Assembly: GCF_033436665.1 (NCBI RefSeq)
Contig: NZ_JAWQFO010000003.1
Coordinates: forward strand, 372,001 to 436,000
DNA from: JAWQFO01 sp033436665
Lineage (GTDB): Bacteria; Pseudomonadota; Alphaproteobacteria; Rhodobacterales; Rhodobacteraceae
Length of the DNA: 64,000 nucleotides
Direction of reading: 5' to 3'
Positions 1 to 8,749 of this stretch are shown in pieces (the stretch's first letter is position 1; each line of letters opens with the position of its first letter). The position numbers and the translations under genes were made by a program. A model generated the notes under the pieces. The model had not been told where the DNA came from and did not search any database. It worked only from the letters and a program-made list of their open reading frames with translations.

Positions 1-1026
1 AAGGACGAGCCCTTAGACCATCTTCTGCCGCACTACGCCGAGGCGGCGGATGCGCTGAAGCCGATGCTCGCGGACTTCGACGCGGAAGCGGTGCAGGACT
101 GGGCGCGCGGGCTTGGGCAAGACCTTTTCACCGGCTCGACCGGGCGCGTGTTTCCGCGCGAGATGAAAGCCTCGCCGCTGCTCCGGGCGTGGCTGGCGCG
201 GCTCGAGGACATGGGTATCGAGATCCGGACACGTATGCGCTGGCGTGGCTGGGATGACGCAGCTTTGGTCTTCGACGGACCGGAGGGCGGTGCGCGCGTC
301 ACGGCGTCGGCCACGGTGCTTGCCCTCGGCGGCGCCAGCTGGGCGCGGCTGGGGTCTGACGGAGCCTGGCGCGACCTGTTGTCGGCGAAAGGCATACCGC
401 TCGCGCCCTTCGCCCCTGCCAACTCGGGCGCCTCGGTCGCCTGGTCGGAACACATGCGCCGACATTTCGGAACTCCGCTCAAGGGCATCGCTCTGAGCGC
501 GGGGCGACTCACCTCTCGCGGCGAGGCGGTGCTGAGCGCGCGCGGGCTCGAAGGCGGCGGGGTCTACACGGTCAGCCGCGGCATGCGCGAAGGTGCGCCG
601 CTCACGATAGACCTGTTGCCGGACCTCGACCTGGCCGAGGCCACGCGCCGCCTGTCCCGCCCGCGCGGCAAGGCGAGTCTCTCGAACCATCTGCGCAAGA
701 CACTCGGGTTCGACGCGGCCAAGATTGCGCTCGTGCAGGAGATCGCGCGTCCGCTGCCCGCGGAAGCTGCCAGCCTCGCGCGCATCCTGAAAGCGCTGTA
801 CCTGCCAAACGCCGGACTGCGGCCGCTGGACGAGGCGATCTCCACTGCCGGCGGTATCTCGCTCGACGCGCTCGACGGCGAGCTGATGCTCAGGGCGCTG
901 CCCGGCACCTACTGCGCAGGCGAAATGCTCGATTGGGAAGCCCCCACGGGCGGTTATCTGCTGACTGCCTGTTTCGCGAGCGGCCGTTGGGCCGGCCGCG
1001 CCGCTGCGCGCAGGCTGAATGCTTGA
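1..1026 (+). CDS. HI0933-like FAD flavoprotein (TIGR03862 type), 5' end outside window
   Basis: The reading frame is open from base 1, so the start codon and the N-terminal FAD-binding glycine motif lie upstream of the window; the ATG at 64 is probably internal. The visible C-terminal part ends with GEMLDWEAPTGGYLL followed by a Cys/Ala/Gly-rich helix. This is the signature of the HI0933/YhiN/BaiN-like family, whose last segment closes over the FAD. The segment 'LGGASWARLGSDG' also fits this group. Family members are predicted cytoplasmic NAD(P)/FAD oxidoreductases with no firmly established substrate here. It is convergent with the GST gene, and the two are separated by paired palindromes at 1045-1090. 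Family assignment is fairly secure; substrate is unknown. Confidence 0.85.
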   Translation, partial: KDEPLDHLLPHYAEAADALKPMLADFDAEAVQDWARGLGQDLFTGSTGRVFPREMKASPLLRAWLARLEDMGIEIRTRMRWRGWDDAALVFDGPEGGARVTASATVLALGGASWARLGSDGAWRDLLSAKGIPLAPFAPANSGASVAWSEHMRRHFGTPLKGIALSAGRLTSRGEAVLSARGLEGGGVYTVSRGMREGAPLTIDLLPDLDLAEATRRLSRPRGKASLSNHLRKTLGFDAAKIALVQEIARPLPAEAASLARILKALYLPNAGLRPLDEAISTAGGISLDALDGELMLRALPGTYCAGEMLDWEAPTGGYLLTACFASGRWAGRAAARRLNA

Positions 1027-1044
1027 CAGAACGTTCGGGCGAGA

Positions 1045-1090
1045 CCGTTTTCCGATCCGGAAAACGGGCCGGAATTTTCCAAAACTCCGG
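1045..1090. repeat. Paired intergenic palindromes, likely bidirectional terminator
   Basis: Two adjacent inverted repeats fill the gap between two convergent genes. The first is CCGTTTTCCG (1045-1054) with CGGAAAACGG (1058-1067), a perfect 10-bp stem with a 3-nt loop. The second is CCGGAATTTT (1069-1078) with AAAACTCCGG (1081-1090), which pairs fully only as minus-strand RNA (one G-U). The second element closely resembles the one at 62891-62909, so this looks like a dispersed repeat that also acts as a transcription stop. Terminator function is inferred. Confidence 0.6.
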
Positions 1091-1094
1091 GGCC

Positions 1095-1682
1095 TCAGCG
1101 TGCGCTCGCGCGGATGAACGCGGGTCTCTGCCGCAGACGCTGACCGTAGGCGAAGAGGTCGTCGTCGACGCGTGGAAACTTCGCGCCGATGGCCCAGTTC
1201 AGGCAATGCACCGCCAGGATATCCGTCAGCGTCATCTCCTCGCCCATCAGGAACGGACCCGTTAGCCGCTTCGCAAGCACTGCCGCCGACCGCTCGAACT
1301 CGCGTTTGAGCTGCTCCTTGATCGCCGGTTGGCGTTCCTCTTCGGGCAGCACGAAGCTGTGCTTGGCGGCCGCCCAGAGCACCGCGTCCATCTCGTCGAC
1401 CAGCCACATCGTCATGGCGTCCTGCCGGGCGCGCGCGACTGTGGCGGCGGGTGCCGTCAGCGCGCCGTGGCGGTCGCCGAGATAGGTCATGATCGCAACC
1501 GAATCGGTCAGCACCTCGCCTTCCCCGTTTACCAGCGCCGGCACCTTGCCCAGAGGATTGTGCGCCAGCGCCTCGTCCGAGCGGGGGGCGGCGGGTTCGT
1601 GGTCATAGTCCAGCCCGAGCTCCTCGAGCATCCAGAGCACCCGGAAGGTCCGGGATCTGGTGGCGCCGATCACCTTGTACAT
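1095..1682 (-). CDS. Glutathione S-transferase family protein
   Basis: The 195-residue protein has the two-domain GST layout. An N-terminal thioredoxin-like domain (about 1-78) carries 'NPLGKVPAL', the cis-Pro segment that binds glutathione, followed by 'LTDSVAIMTYL', where Asp-Ser contacts the gamma-glutamyl group. The rest is the all-helical C-terminal domain. The likely catalytic position near 'ATRSRTFRVLWML' is Ser/Thr rather than Cys, as in many bacterial theta/beta-like GSTs. It is slightly short for the family (usually 200-220). It lies 10 bp downstream of holA on the same strand and may be the last gene of the leuS-lptE-holA transcript. A role in conjugation or detoxification is inferred. 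Confidence 0.88.
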   Translation of the reverse strand: MYKVIGATRSRTFRVLWMLEELGLDYDHEPAAPRSDEALAHNPLGKVPALVNGEGEVLTDSVAIMTYLGDRHGALTAPAATVARARQDAMTMWLVDEMDAVLWAAAKHSFVLPEEERQPAIKEQLKREFERSAAVLAKRLTGPFLMGEEMTLTDILAVHCLNWAIGAKFPRVDDDLFAYGQRLRQRPAFIRASAR

Positions 1683-1692
1683 GGCCGTTCTC

Positions 1693-2697
1693 CTAGCGTT
1701 GCTTGCCGAACATGGCGAGCCGGATGAAAGTGCGTTCGACCAGCGCCATGCCCGGTGCGGTCTGTGCGGCCGAGCGCAGTTGCAGGTCCGTCTCCGTCAA
1801 CTCGCTCAGCGCGCCCTCGAGCCTTTCGGCGCCCCAGCGTTTCGCCTGCGCCATCATGCGGTCGCGGTTTGGCCCAAAGACCGAAGGACGGCCGCTGGTA
1901 TCGCAAGCCACCCGGTGCAGGGTCCTGAAGTAACGCATCGCCCCGATGCAGAGCGTCACCGGCGTCACGCCCTGCGCGACCAGTTTCTGCATCACCGGCC
2001 CGATCTCGTCGGCGCGGCTGTCCGCGACGACGACCAGCACATCGTCGACATCCGCCTCGGTCGAGGTCGGCGCGCAAGCGGCGATGTCCTCGAGGTTCAG
2101 CGGCGTCGCGTCGCCGTGCTTGTAAAGCGTGATCTTCTCGACCGTCTGGCGGAAGTCCCCGGGATCGAGCGCACGCGCGAGATCCTCGAGCGCGGCCATG
2201 ATCGCACCGTCCGGGCGCGGCAATCCCGCCGCGGCCAGTGTCTGCTCGATCTCGGCGCGTCCGGGGGGATCGTCGTAGATGCCCACGGCATAGCAGTTCT
2301 TGTGAGATTCAAAAAGCTTGCGCAGTTTCGACGTCGGTTTCAGCGCGCCCGCGGTAACGACAATCTGCGCATCACCCGGCTGCCAGTCCTGCACCGCCGC
2401 TGTGACCGGATCGGCGTTGGTGTCCGTCGCATCCTCGAGAAAGGCGGCGCGCTGGCCGGGAAAGAAACCGATGGCCTTGACCGCATCGGCAAGCCGTGCC
2501 GGATCGGCGCGCAGCTCGGCCCCCGTCATGCGTGTCAGGCGCATCTCTTCCTCGGCGTTTTCTCCGAGCAGTGCCGCGAGCATCTGCTGGCGCTTGAGCG
2601 CGACCCGCATCGCGTCGCTGCCGTAGATCAGCACCCCGGTTTTTCCCGGATCGGGCTTGGCAAAATACCCCGGTGCGTCGCGTGCGCCGAGCTTCAC
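1693..2697 (-). CDS. holA: DNA polymerase III subunit delta
   Basis: The 334-residue protein matches HolA in length and layout. The delta subunit opens the beta sliding clamp as part of the clamp-loader complex during replication. The N-terminal 'GVLIYGSDAMRVALKR' is the degenerate P-loop-like segment of this inactive AAA+ ATPase. The region around residues 110-220 and the C-terminal helical collar ('VFGPNRDRMMAQAKRWG') fit the family. Its ATG overlaps the end of lptE by 4 bp, and lptE overlaps leuS, so the three are translationally coupled. The leuS-lptE-holA order is conserved in Rhodobacterales as I recall it. Confidence 0.92.
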   Translation of the reverse strand: MKLGARDAPGYFAKPDPGKTGVLIYGSDAMRVALKRQQMLAALLGENAEEEMRLTRMTGAELRADPARLADAVKAIGFFPGQRAAFLEDATDTNADPVTAAVQDWQPGDAQIVVTAGALKPTSKLRKLFESHKNCYAVGIYDDPPGRAEIEQTLAAAGLPRPDGAIMAALEDLARALDPGDFRQTVEKITLYKHGDATPLNLEDIAACAPTSTEADVDDVLVVVADSRADEIGPVMQKLVAQGVTPVTLCIGAMRYFRTLHRVACDTSGRPSVFGPNRDRMMAQAKRWGAERLEGALSELTETDLQLRSAAQTAPGMALVERTFIRLAMFGKQR

Positions 2698-3170
2698 GAC
2701 AGGTCCGAGACCAGCAGGCGCTGCACGATCTCGTCCGCGAGAATCGTCATCAGCCGGATCAGCGCGTCGCGCTCGGAGGCCAGTGTCGCCACGGTGGTGC
2801 CGGTAGCGGAATAGCCGGTGAAGTTGTCGACGAAGCCGGAAGTGACGACGCGACCCGTCGCGACCTCGGTCAGGGTGTAGTCGGCGCGGCCCAGAAGGTT
2901 GAACCGCGTGGTATTGCCTTCGCGGTCGACGGCCAGACCGTCCTCGCGGGTCGAGACAACCAGATCGAGCGCGTAGGCCGGGGTCGCGGCGCGTCCGAGC
3001 CGTTCCTCGATCCGTCGCGTGACTAGATAGCTGCGCTGATCATCGGGTTCAGACACCAGGACCTGGTTCTGCAACCGCGTTCCACTGCCGCCCGGTGCGT
3101 AGACCGGCTGGAAGCCGCAGGCGGCCAGCGCCAGAAGCAGCGGCAACAGGAGGCGGCTAGACCACGACAT
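2694..3170 (-). CDS. lptE: LPS assembly lipoprotein LptE
   Basis: The 158-residue protein begins with a lipoprotein signal (Arg-Leu-Leu-Leu-Pro core, lipobox LAAC with the modified Cys at about residue 18). The mature start 'CGFQPVYAPGG' is the typical LptE/RlpB opening. LptE plugs the LptD barrel in the outer membrane and is needed to deliver LPS to the cell surface. Later elements ('YRLLGRADYTL'-like strand region, 'LIRLMTILADEIVQRLL') fit the alpha/beta LptE fold. It overlaps leuS by 14 bp upstream and holA by 4 bp downstream, indicating one operon. Confidence 0.9.
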   Translation of the reverse strand: MSWSSRLLLPLLLALAACGFQPVYAPGGSGTRLQNQVLVSEPDDQRSYLVTRRIEERLGRAATPAYALDLVVSTREDGLAVDREGNTTRFNLLGRADYTLTEVATGRVVTSGFVDNFTGYSATGTTVATLASERDALIRLMTILADEIVQRLLVSDLS

Positions 3171-5697
3171 TCACGATCCGTCCCGGCACCACGATGACCT
3201 TGCGCGGCACGGCCCCGTCGAGGGTACGCGCGACGTTGGCCTCTTCCAGCGCCAGACGCTCGACCTCGTCCTTGCCAAGATCGGCCGCGACCGTGATCTC
3301 GCCTCGGCGCTTGCCATTGACCTGTATCGGCAGGGTCACGGTGTCCGAGACCAGCATGGCCGGATCGGCCACGGGCCAGGGCGCGGTGGTGATCAACCCG
3401 TCCTGGCCCAGACGCGCCCAGATCTCCTCGGAGAGATGCGGTGTCATCGGCGACATGAGTTGCGCGAGCGTCAGCATCGCCTGTTTCTGGGCATCCGCCC
3501 CGGCCTTGGACTTCTGCAAGGTCGCGGTAAAGGCATAGAGCTTGGCGATGGCGGCGTTGAAGCCGAAACTTTCCACTCCGAGCGTCACGTCGTGGATGGT
3601 CCGGTGCATGGCGCGCAGCAGATCGTCGTCGCCCTCCCCTGCGCCTTCCATCCCACCAATACGCTCGGCCAGCGACCAGACCCGCGCGAGGTGCTTGTAG
3701 GCGGCCTCGGCCCCGGAGGCGGTCCATTCCACGTCGCGCTCGGGCGGGCTGTCGGACAGCACGAACCAGCGCGCGGTGTCCGCGCCATAGGCCCCGATGA
3801 TGTTGACCGGATCGACGACGTTCTTTTTCGACTTCGACATCTTGGCAGAGCGGATGATCTCGACCTCGGTGCCGTCGGCGAGCCTGCCGTCGGTCACGTC
3901 CTCGGGCAGGTGATAGACCGGGCGGCCCTTGGCATCGCGGGTCTGGTAGATCTCGTGCGTGACCATGCCCTGCGTGAACAGCGCATCGAAGGGCTCGATG
4001 GCCGATTTCGGCAGGTGCCCGGTGATGTGCATCGCGCGGGCGAAGAAGCGCGAGTAGAGCAGGTGCAGGATCGCGTGCTCGATGCCGCCGATGTACTGGT
4101 CGACGTTCATCCAGTAGGCCACGTCCTCGGCCTCGGTCGGCGTTCCGGCCCGGGGTGCTGTGAAGCGCGCGAAATACCACGAGGAATCGACGAAGGTGTC
4201 CATCGTGTCGGTCTCGCGCAACGCCTTGCCGCCGCAGGAGGGACAGGTTGTATCGCGCCAGGTCGCGTGCCGGTCGAGCGGGTTTCCGGGGGTGTCGAAG
4301 CTGACGTCGTAGGGCAGTTCGACGGGCAGGTTCTCCTTGTTCTCGGGCACCACGCCGCAGGTCTCGCAATGCACCACCGGGATCGGGCAACCCCAGTAGC
4401 GCTGGCGCGAGAGGCCCCAATCGCGCAGGCGGTACTTGGTGACGCCCTGACCGACGCCATTGGCCTCGCAGAAATCGATGGCGGTCTCGATCCCCTCGAA
4501 ACCCGTCTGCCATTGCTCGCCTGCGAAGCCCCTGTTGTAGAACACCTTTTCGGTCTTGGGCGGCACGTATGCCGCGGCAAGCGCTTCGTCGGCGTCTTCC
4601 GACGGAAGGTAGGTGGAGATGATCGGCAGATCGTACTTGGTGGCGAACTCGAAATCGCGCTGGTCGTGTGCCGGACAGCCGAAGATGGCACCGGTTCCGT
4701 AATCCATCAGGATGAAGTTCGCGATGTAGACCGGCATTTCGTGCGCCGTGTCGAAAGGATGGCGGACCTTGATACCGGTGTCGAACCCGAGTTTCTCGGC
4801 CTTCTCGATGGCCTCCTCGGTGGTTCCGCCCCTGCGACATTCGGCGCAGAAGGCGGCGATCTGCGGATTCTCGCGCTCGAGCACCTTGGCCAGCGGGTGA
4901 TCGGGCGAGATGCCGACGAATGAGGCGCCCATCAGCGTGTCGGGCCTTGTCGTGTAGACCTCGATCCGGTCGTGCCCGTCCGGCGCGTCGACCGTGGAGA
5001 AGGCGAATTGCAGCCCGCGCGATTTGCCGATCCAGTTTTCCTGCATCAGGCGCACCTTGGCAGGCCAGTTCTCGAGCCCGTCGAGCGCCTCGAGCAGTTC
5101 CTCGGAGAAATCCGAGATCTTGAAGAACCACTGGGTGAGCGCGCGCCGTTCGACCTCGGCGCCCGAGCGCCAGCCCTTGCCGTCGATCACCTGCTCGTTG
5201 GCGAGCACGGTCATATCCACCGGGTCCCAGTTCACCACCGCTTCCTTGCGGTAGACCAGGCCGGCCTTCAGCATGTCGAGGAACAGCGCCTGCTGCTGCC
5301 CGTAGTATTCCGGATCGCAGGTCGCGAACTCGCGACTCCAATCGATCGAGAGTCCAAGCGGCTTCATCTGCGCGCGCATGTCGTCGATGTTGCCGTAGGT
5401 CCAGTCCTTGGGGTGGCCGCCGATCGCCATCGCGGCATTCTCGGCCGGCATGCCGAAGGCGTCCCAGCCCATCGGGTGCAGCACGTTATGACCGGTGGCG
5501 AGCTTGTGGCGCGCGATCACATCGCCCATCGTGTAATTGCGCACATGCCCCATGTGGATGCGGCCCGACGGGTAGGGGAACATCTCCAGCACGTAGTACT
5601 TGGGCTTGTCTTCGCTCCGCACCGCCTTGAAGACCGACTTCTTCTCCCAGGCATCCTGCCAGCGCGCTTCGATCTCTGCGGGTGTGTAACGCTGCAT
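3157..5697 (-). CDS. leuS: Leucyl-tRNA synthetase
   Basis: The 846-residue class Ia synthetase charges tRNA-Leu with leucine. Visible landmarks are the HIGH motif as HMGH at residues 48-51 (in PYPSGRIHMGHVRNY), the Thr-rich editing-site segment TTRPDTLMGA in the CP1 domain, a Cys-pair zinc-like segment (CPSCGG), and KMSKS at about residue 619. The C-terminal anticodon-binding and LeuS-specific domain ends in 'GRIVNVVV'. Length is normal (E. coli 860). The ATG at 5697 is followed by the standard bacterial opening 'YTPAEIEARWQ'. It heads the leuS-lptE-holA unit, 99 bp downstream of a lipoprotein gene from which it is separated by a hairpin terminator. Confidence 0.98.
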   Translation of the reverse strand: MQRYTPAEIEARWQDAWEKKSVFKAVRSEDKPKYYVLEMFPYPSGRIHMGHVRNYTMGDVIARHKLATGHNVLHPMGWDAFGMPAENAAMAIGGHPKDWTYGNIDDMRAQMKPLGLSIDWSREFATCDPEYYGQQQALFLDMLKAGLVYRKEAVVNWDPVDMTVLANEQVIDGKGWRSGAEVERRALTQWFFKISDFSEELLEALDGLENWPAKVRLMQENWIGKSRGLQFAFSTVDAPDGHDRIEVYTTRPDTLMGASFVGISPDHPLAKVLERENPQIAAFCAECRRGGTTEEAIEKAEKLGFDTGIKVRHPFDTAHEMPVYIANFILMDYGTGAIFGCPAHDQRDFEFATKYDLPIISTYLPSEDADEALAAAYVPPKTEKVFYNRGFAGEQWQTGFEGIETAIDFCEANGVGQGVTKYRLRDWGLSRQRYWGCPIPVVHCETCGVVPENKENLPVELPYDVSFDTPGNPLDRHATWRDTTCPSCGGKALRETDTMDTFVDSSWYFARFTAPRAGTPTEAEDVAYWMNVDQYIGGIEHAILHLLYSRFFARAMHITGHLPKSAIEPFDALFTQGMVTHEIYQTRDAKGRPVYHLPEDVTDGRLADGTEVEIIRSAKMSKSKKNVVDPVNIIGAYGADTARWFVLSDSPPERDVEWTASGAEAAYKHLARVWSLAERIGGMEGAGEGDDDLLRAMHRTIHDVTLGVESFGFNAAIAKLYAFTATLQKSKAGADAQKQAMLTLAQLMSPMTPHLSEEIWARLGQDGLITTAPWPVADPAMLVSDTVTLPIQVNGKRRGEITVAADLGKDEVERLALEEANVARTLDGAVPRKVIVVPGRIVNVVV

Positions 5698-5728
5698 CCT
5701 GCGTCCTTCGTCTTCGTCTCAAATGAAA

Positions 5729-5762
5729 CGCCGGGCACCGTGTCCTGCACGGAGGCCCGGCG
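5729..5762 (-). terminator. Rho-independent-type terminator of the DUF3576 gene
   Basis: CGCCGGGC (5729-5736) pairs with GCCCGGCG (5755-5762), and inside it CCGTG (5738-5742) pairs with CACGG (5748-5752), giving a long stem with a 5-nt loop. On the minus strand the stem is followed by TTTCATTTG. It lies between the stop of the DUF3576 gene and the leuS start, so leuS probably has its own promoter. Confidence 0.6.
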
Positions 5763-5796
5763 CCGGTATCCTTCTGGCCGTCGCGGGTCGGGCGAA

Positions 5797-6288
5797 CTAG
5801 AGCCGGTTGTCCCGGATCCGTAGCTGCCGCGCCCGGTTTAGGATCGCATCCTCCACCGCGCGCACGGTTGCGGCATCGGCCGAACCGCCGCCGCTGGTCT
5901 GCAGCGAAACGTTCAAAGACCGCGCGTCGAGCGCCGGGTCGCTGATCAGCACCGTGGCGCGGTAGCTGCGCCCTCCGCCCGGCGGGGTGCCGAAGCCGGT
6001 GACGATCACCCCGGTGAAGGGATCGACGGTCTGCACGGGCAGGAAATCGAGCACCTCAAGCGAGGCCGACCACAGGTACCGGTTAACCTGGACCTGGGTC
6101 TCGTGATCGGGCCGGTTGAACAGATCCCAGATCGTGTTGCCCTCGGCGCGCGCCTCGTCGCGTTCCGGACCGGTTGTCTCGGACGGGAAGGGTCCGGCCT
6201 CGGGTGGGTTTCCGCCCTGTCCGCAGGCCGCGAGCGCCAGCAGTGACGCCGGCACCAGCCACAGGCGCAATGCTTTGTTGGGTTTCAT
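5797..6288 (-). CDS. DUF3576 lipoprotein
   Basis: I place the start at the ATG at 6288, preceded by AGAGGG, not at the upstream frame extension beginning at 6336. That leaves a proper lipoprotein signal: Lys-rich n-region, hydrophobic core, lipobox LAAC with Cys at about residue 22. The mature protein (about 140 residues) contains 'NTIWDLFNRPDHETQVQVNRYLW' split over its first half and 'FTGVIVTGFG', both typical of DUF3576 proteins of alphaproteobacteria. They are predicted to be periplasmic-face lipoproteins of unknown function. It sits directly upstream of leuS-lptE-holA, and given the LptE neighbour a role in envelope biogenesis is possible but unproven. Confidence 0.85.
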   Translation of the reverse strand: MKPNKALRLWLVPASLLALAACGQGGNPPEAGPFPSETTGPERDEARAEGNTIWDLFNRPDHETQVQVNRYLWSASLEVLDFLPVQTVDPFTGVIVTGFGTPPGGGRSYRATVLISDPALDARSLNVSLQTSGGGSADAATVRAVEDAILNRARQLRIRDNRL

Positions 6289-6555
6289 CCGCTCGACCCT
6301 CTTTGTAACTGCAAAGAGCCATAAACAATGGGGCAAATGCGGGCAAGTTCATTCTCCACGCTGCGCCCAGCCGGGCATTTGCGGGCCGGTTTGGGCGGCG
6401 TCAAATCGGGTGTGGCAAAGCTGCACCATCGAAGTGCATTTTCCCGAGGCTCCGGACACAATCCTTGTGTTGATGAACGCGAAGGCGGCATATGCAGCCC
6501 ATATCAGGGTTGGATTCTCCAGTCTGGTGTTAGATTTTAACTCGAGGGAACACGC

Positions 6556-7467
6556 ATGAAAAATCTCCTCCTCGCTACTACGGCACTGGTCCTGACCGCC
6601 GGCGTAGCTGCCGCCGAAGTCTCCTTCAGCGGCTACCAGCGCTTCGGTGTGAAGTACGAAGAAGACCGTCTCGTCGACACCGGTGAAGTGGACGCCAACG
6701 GCGACCCGATCTTCACCGAGGAAGAGACCTTCCTTGACACGCGCTTCCGCCTGAACATCGACGTCATCACCGAAACCGACGGTGGCGTTAAGCTCGAAGC
6801 CCGTGTTCGTATGCAGGCTGACGACGGTGACACCGCAGGCCTGAACGGCGCACGTTTCTCGGCATCGGCCGGCGGCCTGCGCATGGACCTCGGCAACATC
6901 GCCGGCGCCATCGACAACATGCCGAACTACTACGGCTATGAAATCGGTCTGACCGACTTCCTCGGCCAGTACAACGGCCAGGACTTCGGCTTCGACGGCT
7001 ACAGCTCCACCGGCACCGGCCAGAAGAACGCCGTGTACGCACGCTACGCCTTCGGCGCCTTCGCAATCGCCGGCTCCTACTCGGACGACGCGGTCGACGA
7101 CGAGGAAGCATCGTTCCACGTTGCCTACACCGGCGCGAACTTCGGTGTCGCTCTGGGCTACGCCAACTCCGAAGTTGACGACGACCTCTGGGTCCTGACC
7201 GGCAACTACGACTTCGGCACCTTCGACCTGGTCGGCTTCTACGCCAACAGCGACATCGACGACGACTCCTACGGTCTGTCGGCAGATATCGAAATCGGCG
7301 CAGCCACCTCGATCCAGCTCGCCTACGGCGACGGTGACGACGACAGCGACGAAGCCTACGGTATCGGCTTCAAGCACAACCTCGGCGGCGGCGCATTCCT
7401 GCGCGGCGGTGTGGGCCAGTCGGACGACACCACCATCGCAGACCTCGGTGTGCGCTTCGACTTCTAA
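6556..7467 (+). CDS. Rhodobacter-type outer-membrane porin
   Basis: The 303-residue protein has a Sec signal peptide (cleavage after AGVAAA, residue 20) followed by 'EVSFSGYQRFGVKY', the first beta strand of the gram-negative porin_4/OmpC-like family seen in Rhodobacter. The mature chain is rich in Asp, Gly and Tyr with short alternating strands, and it ends in 'DLGVRFDF' with the terminal Phe required by the BAM complex. The many Asp-Asp loops suggest a strongly acidic pore. It is monocistronic: a 267-bp upstream region with no other gene, SD GAGGGAAC just before the ATG, and a strong terminator 24 bp after the stop. Codon use is unusually uniform, as expected for a very highly expressed gene. 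Confidence 0.93.
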   Translation: MKNLLLATTALVLTAGVAAAEVSFSGYQRFGVKYEEDRLVDTGEVDANGDPIFTEEETFLDTRFRLNIDVITETDGGVKLEARVRMQADDGDTAGLNGARFSASAGGLRMDLGNIAGAIDNMPNYYGYEIGLTDFLGQYNGQDFGFDGYSSTGTGQKNAVYARYAFGAFAIAGSYSDDAVDDEEASFHVAYTGANFGVALGYANSEVDDDLWVLTGNYDFGTFDLVGFYANSDIDDDSYGLSADIEIGAATSIQLAYGDGDDDSDEAYGIGFKHNLGGGAFLRGGVGQSDDTTIADLGVRFDF

Positions 7468-7490
7468 GTCGAACCAGTCGATCTGAATTC

Positions 7491-7516
7491 GGGCGGGCCT
7501 TCGGGTCCGCCCTTTT
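7491..7516 (+). terminator. Strong UUCG-loop terminator of the porin gene
   Basis: GGGCGGGCC (7491-7499), loop TTCG, then GGTCCGCCC (7504-7512) and TTTT. The 9-bp stem has one G-U pair and is capped by a C(UUCG)G tetraloop, with a U tail, 24 bp past the porin stop. Confidence 0.93.
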
Positions 7517-7572
7517 CATTTGTGGGGGTCTGCGTTTACCTGCCCGGATAAGATCACCGGGAGACAGGTTGC

Positions 7573-8226
7573 GTGGGACTTGCAGAGATAACCGAGCGCA
7601 TCGCGAAGGCCGAGGCGTCAGCAGGGCGCGATGCGGGTTCCGTCACGCTCATCGCTGTGTCCAAGGTTCAGCCCGACGCGCGCGTTGAGGCGGTGCTTGG
7701 CGAAGGACACCGCGTCTTCGGCGAGAATCGCGTGCAGGAAGCCGCGGGAAAATGGCCGGATTTCCGCGAGCGGTTCGACGGGATCGACTTGCACCTGATC
7801 GGCCCGCTGCAGACCAACAAGGCCCGGACGGCCTTCGAGCTGTTCCAATCGATCCACTCGCTCGACCGCCCGAAGCTCGCCAATACCTTCGCGCGGCTTG
7901 CGCAGGAAACCGGCGCGTGTCCGGAGCTTTTCGTGCAGGTCAACACCGGCGAGGAACCGCAGAAAGCGGGCGTCCTACCCGCGGATGCCGACAGCTTCAT
8001 CGAGGACTGCCGCGCGCTCGACCTGCCGATCCGCGGCCTGATGTGCATTCCGCCGCTCGAAGAAGAGCCATCGCTGCATTTCGCCCTGCTCGCCAAGATC
8101 GCCGCGCGCAACGGGCTTGCGGGCCTCAGCATGGGCATGAGCGGCGATTTCGAGCGCGCGATAGCGCTCGGCGCCACACATGTCAGAGTCGGCTCCGCGA
8201 TTTTCGGAGAACGGACACAAGGCTGA
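7573..8226 (+). CDS. YggS/PLPBP family PLP homeostasis protein
   Basis: The 217-residue, single-domain fold-type III PLP protein has the family opening 'SVTLIAVSKVQP', with Lys31 as the PLP Schiff-base lysine, followed by 'FGENRVQEA', 'LHLIGPLQTNK', 'VQVNTGEEPQKAG', 'LSMGMSGDFERAIALGATHVRVGSAIFG'-type phosphate-binding end (seen in segments). YggS proteins bind and buffer pyridoxal phosphate and have no known catalytic reaction. The start is GTG at 7573 with a GGGAGA ribosome site about 8 nt upstream. It stands alone between the porin and the convergent L,D-transpeptidase gene, with which it has an 11-bp gap. Confidence 0.94.
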   Translation: MGLAEITERIAKAEASAGRDAGSVTLIAVSKVQPDARVEAVLGEGHRVFGENRVQEAAGKWPDFRERFDGIDLHLIGPLQTNKARTAFELFQSIHSLDRPKLANTFARLAQETGACPELFVQVNTGEEPQKAGVLPADADSFIEDCRALDLPIRGLMCIPPLEEEPSLHFALLAKIAARNGLAGLSMGMSGDFERAIALGATHVRVGSAIFGERTQG

Positions 8227-8236
8227 CGCCGCAGCT

Positions 8237-8749
8237 TTAGCGCACGAAAAGTCGTGTGCCGGGCACGATGGCACGCGCGATCCGGTGCAGGTCACGCCGG
8301 CGAAGCGCAATGCACCCTTCCGTCGGATAGCCCGGCCGGCGCTGCTGGTGCAGAAAGATCGCCGACCCCTTGCCGGGCACGGCATCGGGCCAGTTCCAGT
8401 CCGTCAGAAATACGAGGTCATAGAGGGGATCTGCACGCCGCAGCGCTTCGTGGCTGAACGCATGCGGGCTTTGGACGAGGTGGTTGTAGCTTGGATCCTC
8501 GGGGTCGTCCGACCACAGGTCTCGCGGGCCGATCGGCCGGGCCCAGGGCGCAGGTGGCGCGATCCGGTCCGCCCGGTAGAGCATCCCGACGATCCGATAC
8601 GTGCCGCGCGGCGTCGCGCCATCGCCTTCGGCCTTCGTGCCGATCACGCCGCCGCGCCCGATGGTACAGGGAAAACAGACACCGCCAAACCGCAACCCGC
8701 GGGGGGTCAGCACGAGGTCGTGCGGGCCGAAACCCGGCCCGGTCGTCAC
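8237..8749 (-). CDS. L,D-transpeptidase (YkuD) family protein
   Basis: The 170-residue protein contains the YkuD catalytic site: His134 in 'FLHQQRRPG' and the nucleophile Cys146 in 'YPTEGCIAL' (consensus HxxxxxxxxxxSxGC). The region before it ('GGVIGTKAEGDGATPRGTY') is the usual strand with the TP-G-Y motif. No signal peptide is visible, which is common for this short Rhodobacterales subgroup. The protein may be exported by an unrecognised route or act on cytosolic substrates. YkuD enzymes form 3-3 cross-links in peptidoglycan or attach lipoproteins to it. The ATG overlaps the ribA stop by 4 bp, so it is translationally coupled to ribA. Confidence 0.88.
   Translation of the reverse strand: MTTGPGFGPHDLVLTPRGLRFGGVCFPCTIGRGGVIGTKAEGDGATPRGTYRIVGMLYRADRIAPPAPWARPIGPRDLWSDDPEDPSYNHLVQSPHAFSHEALRRADPLYDLVFLTDWNWPDAVPGKGSAIFLHQQRRPGYPTEGCIALRRRDLHRIARAIVPGTRLFVR

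Noticed and set aside
3023..5341. 772-codon open frame overlapping leuS on the same strand
   Set aside because: It is another frame of leuS: Arg-rich and low in hydrophobic residues, whereas leuS has all family motifs.
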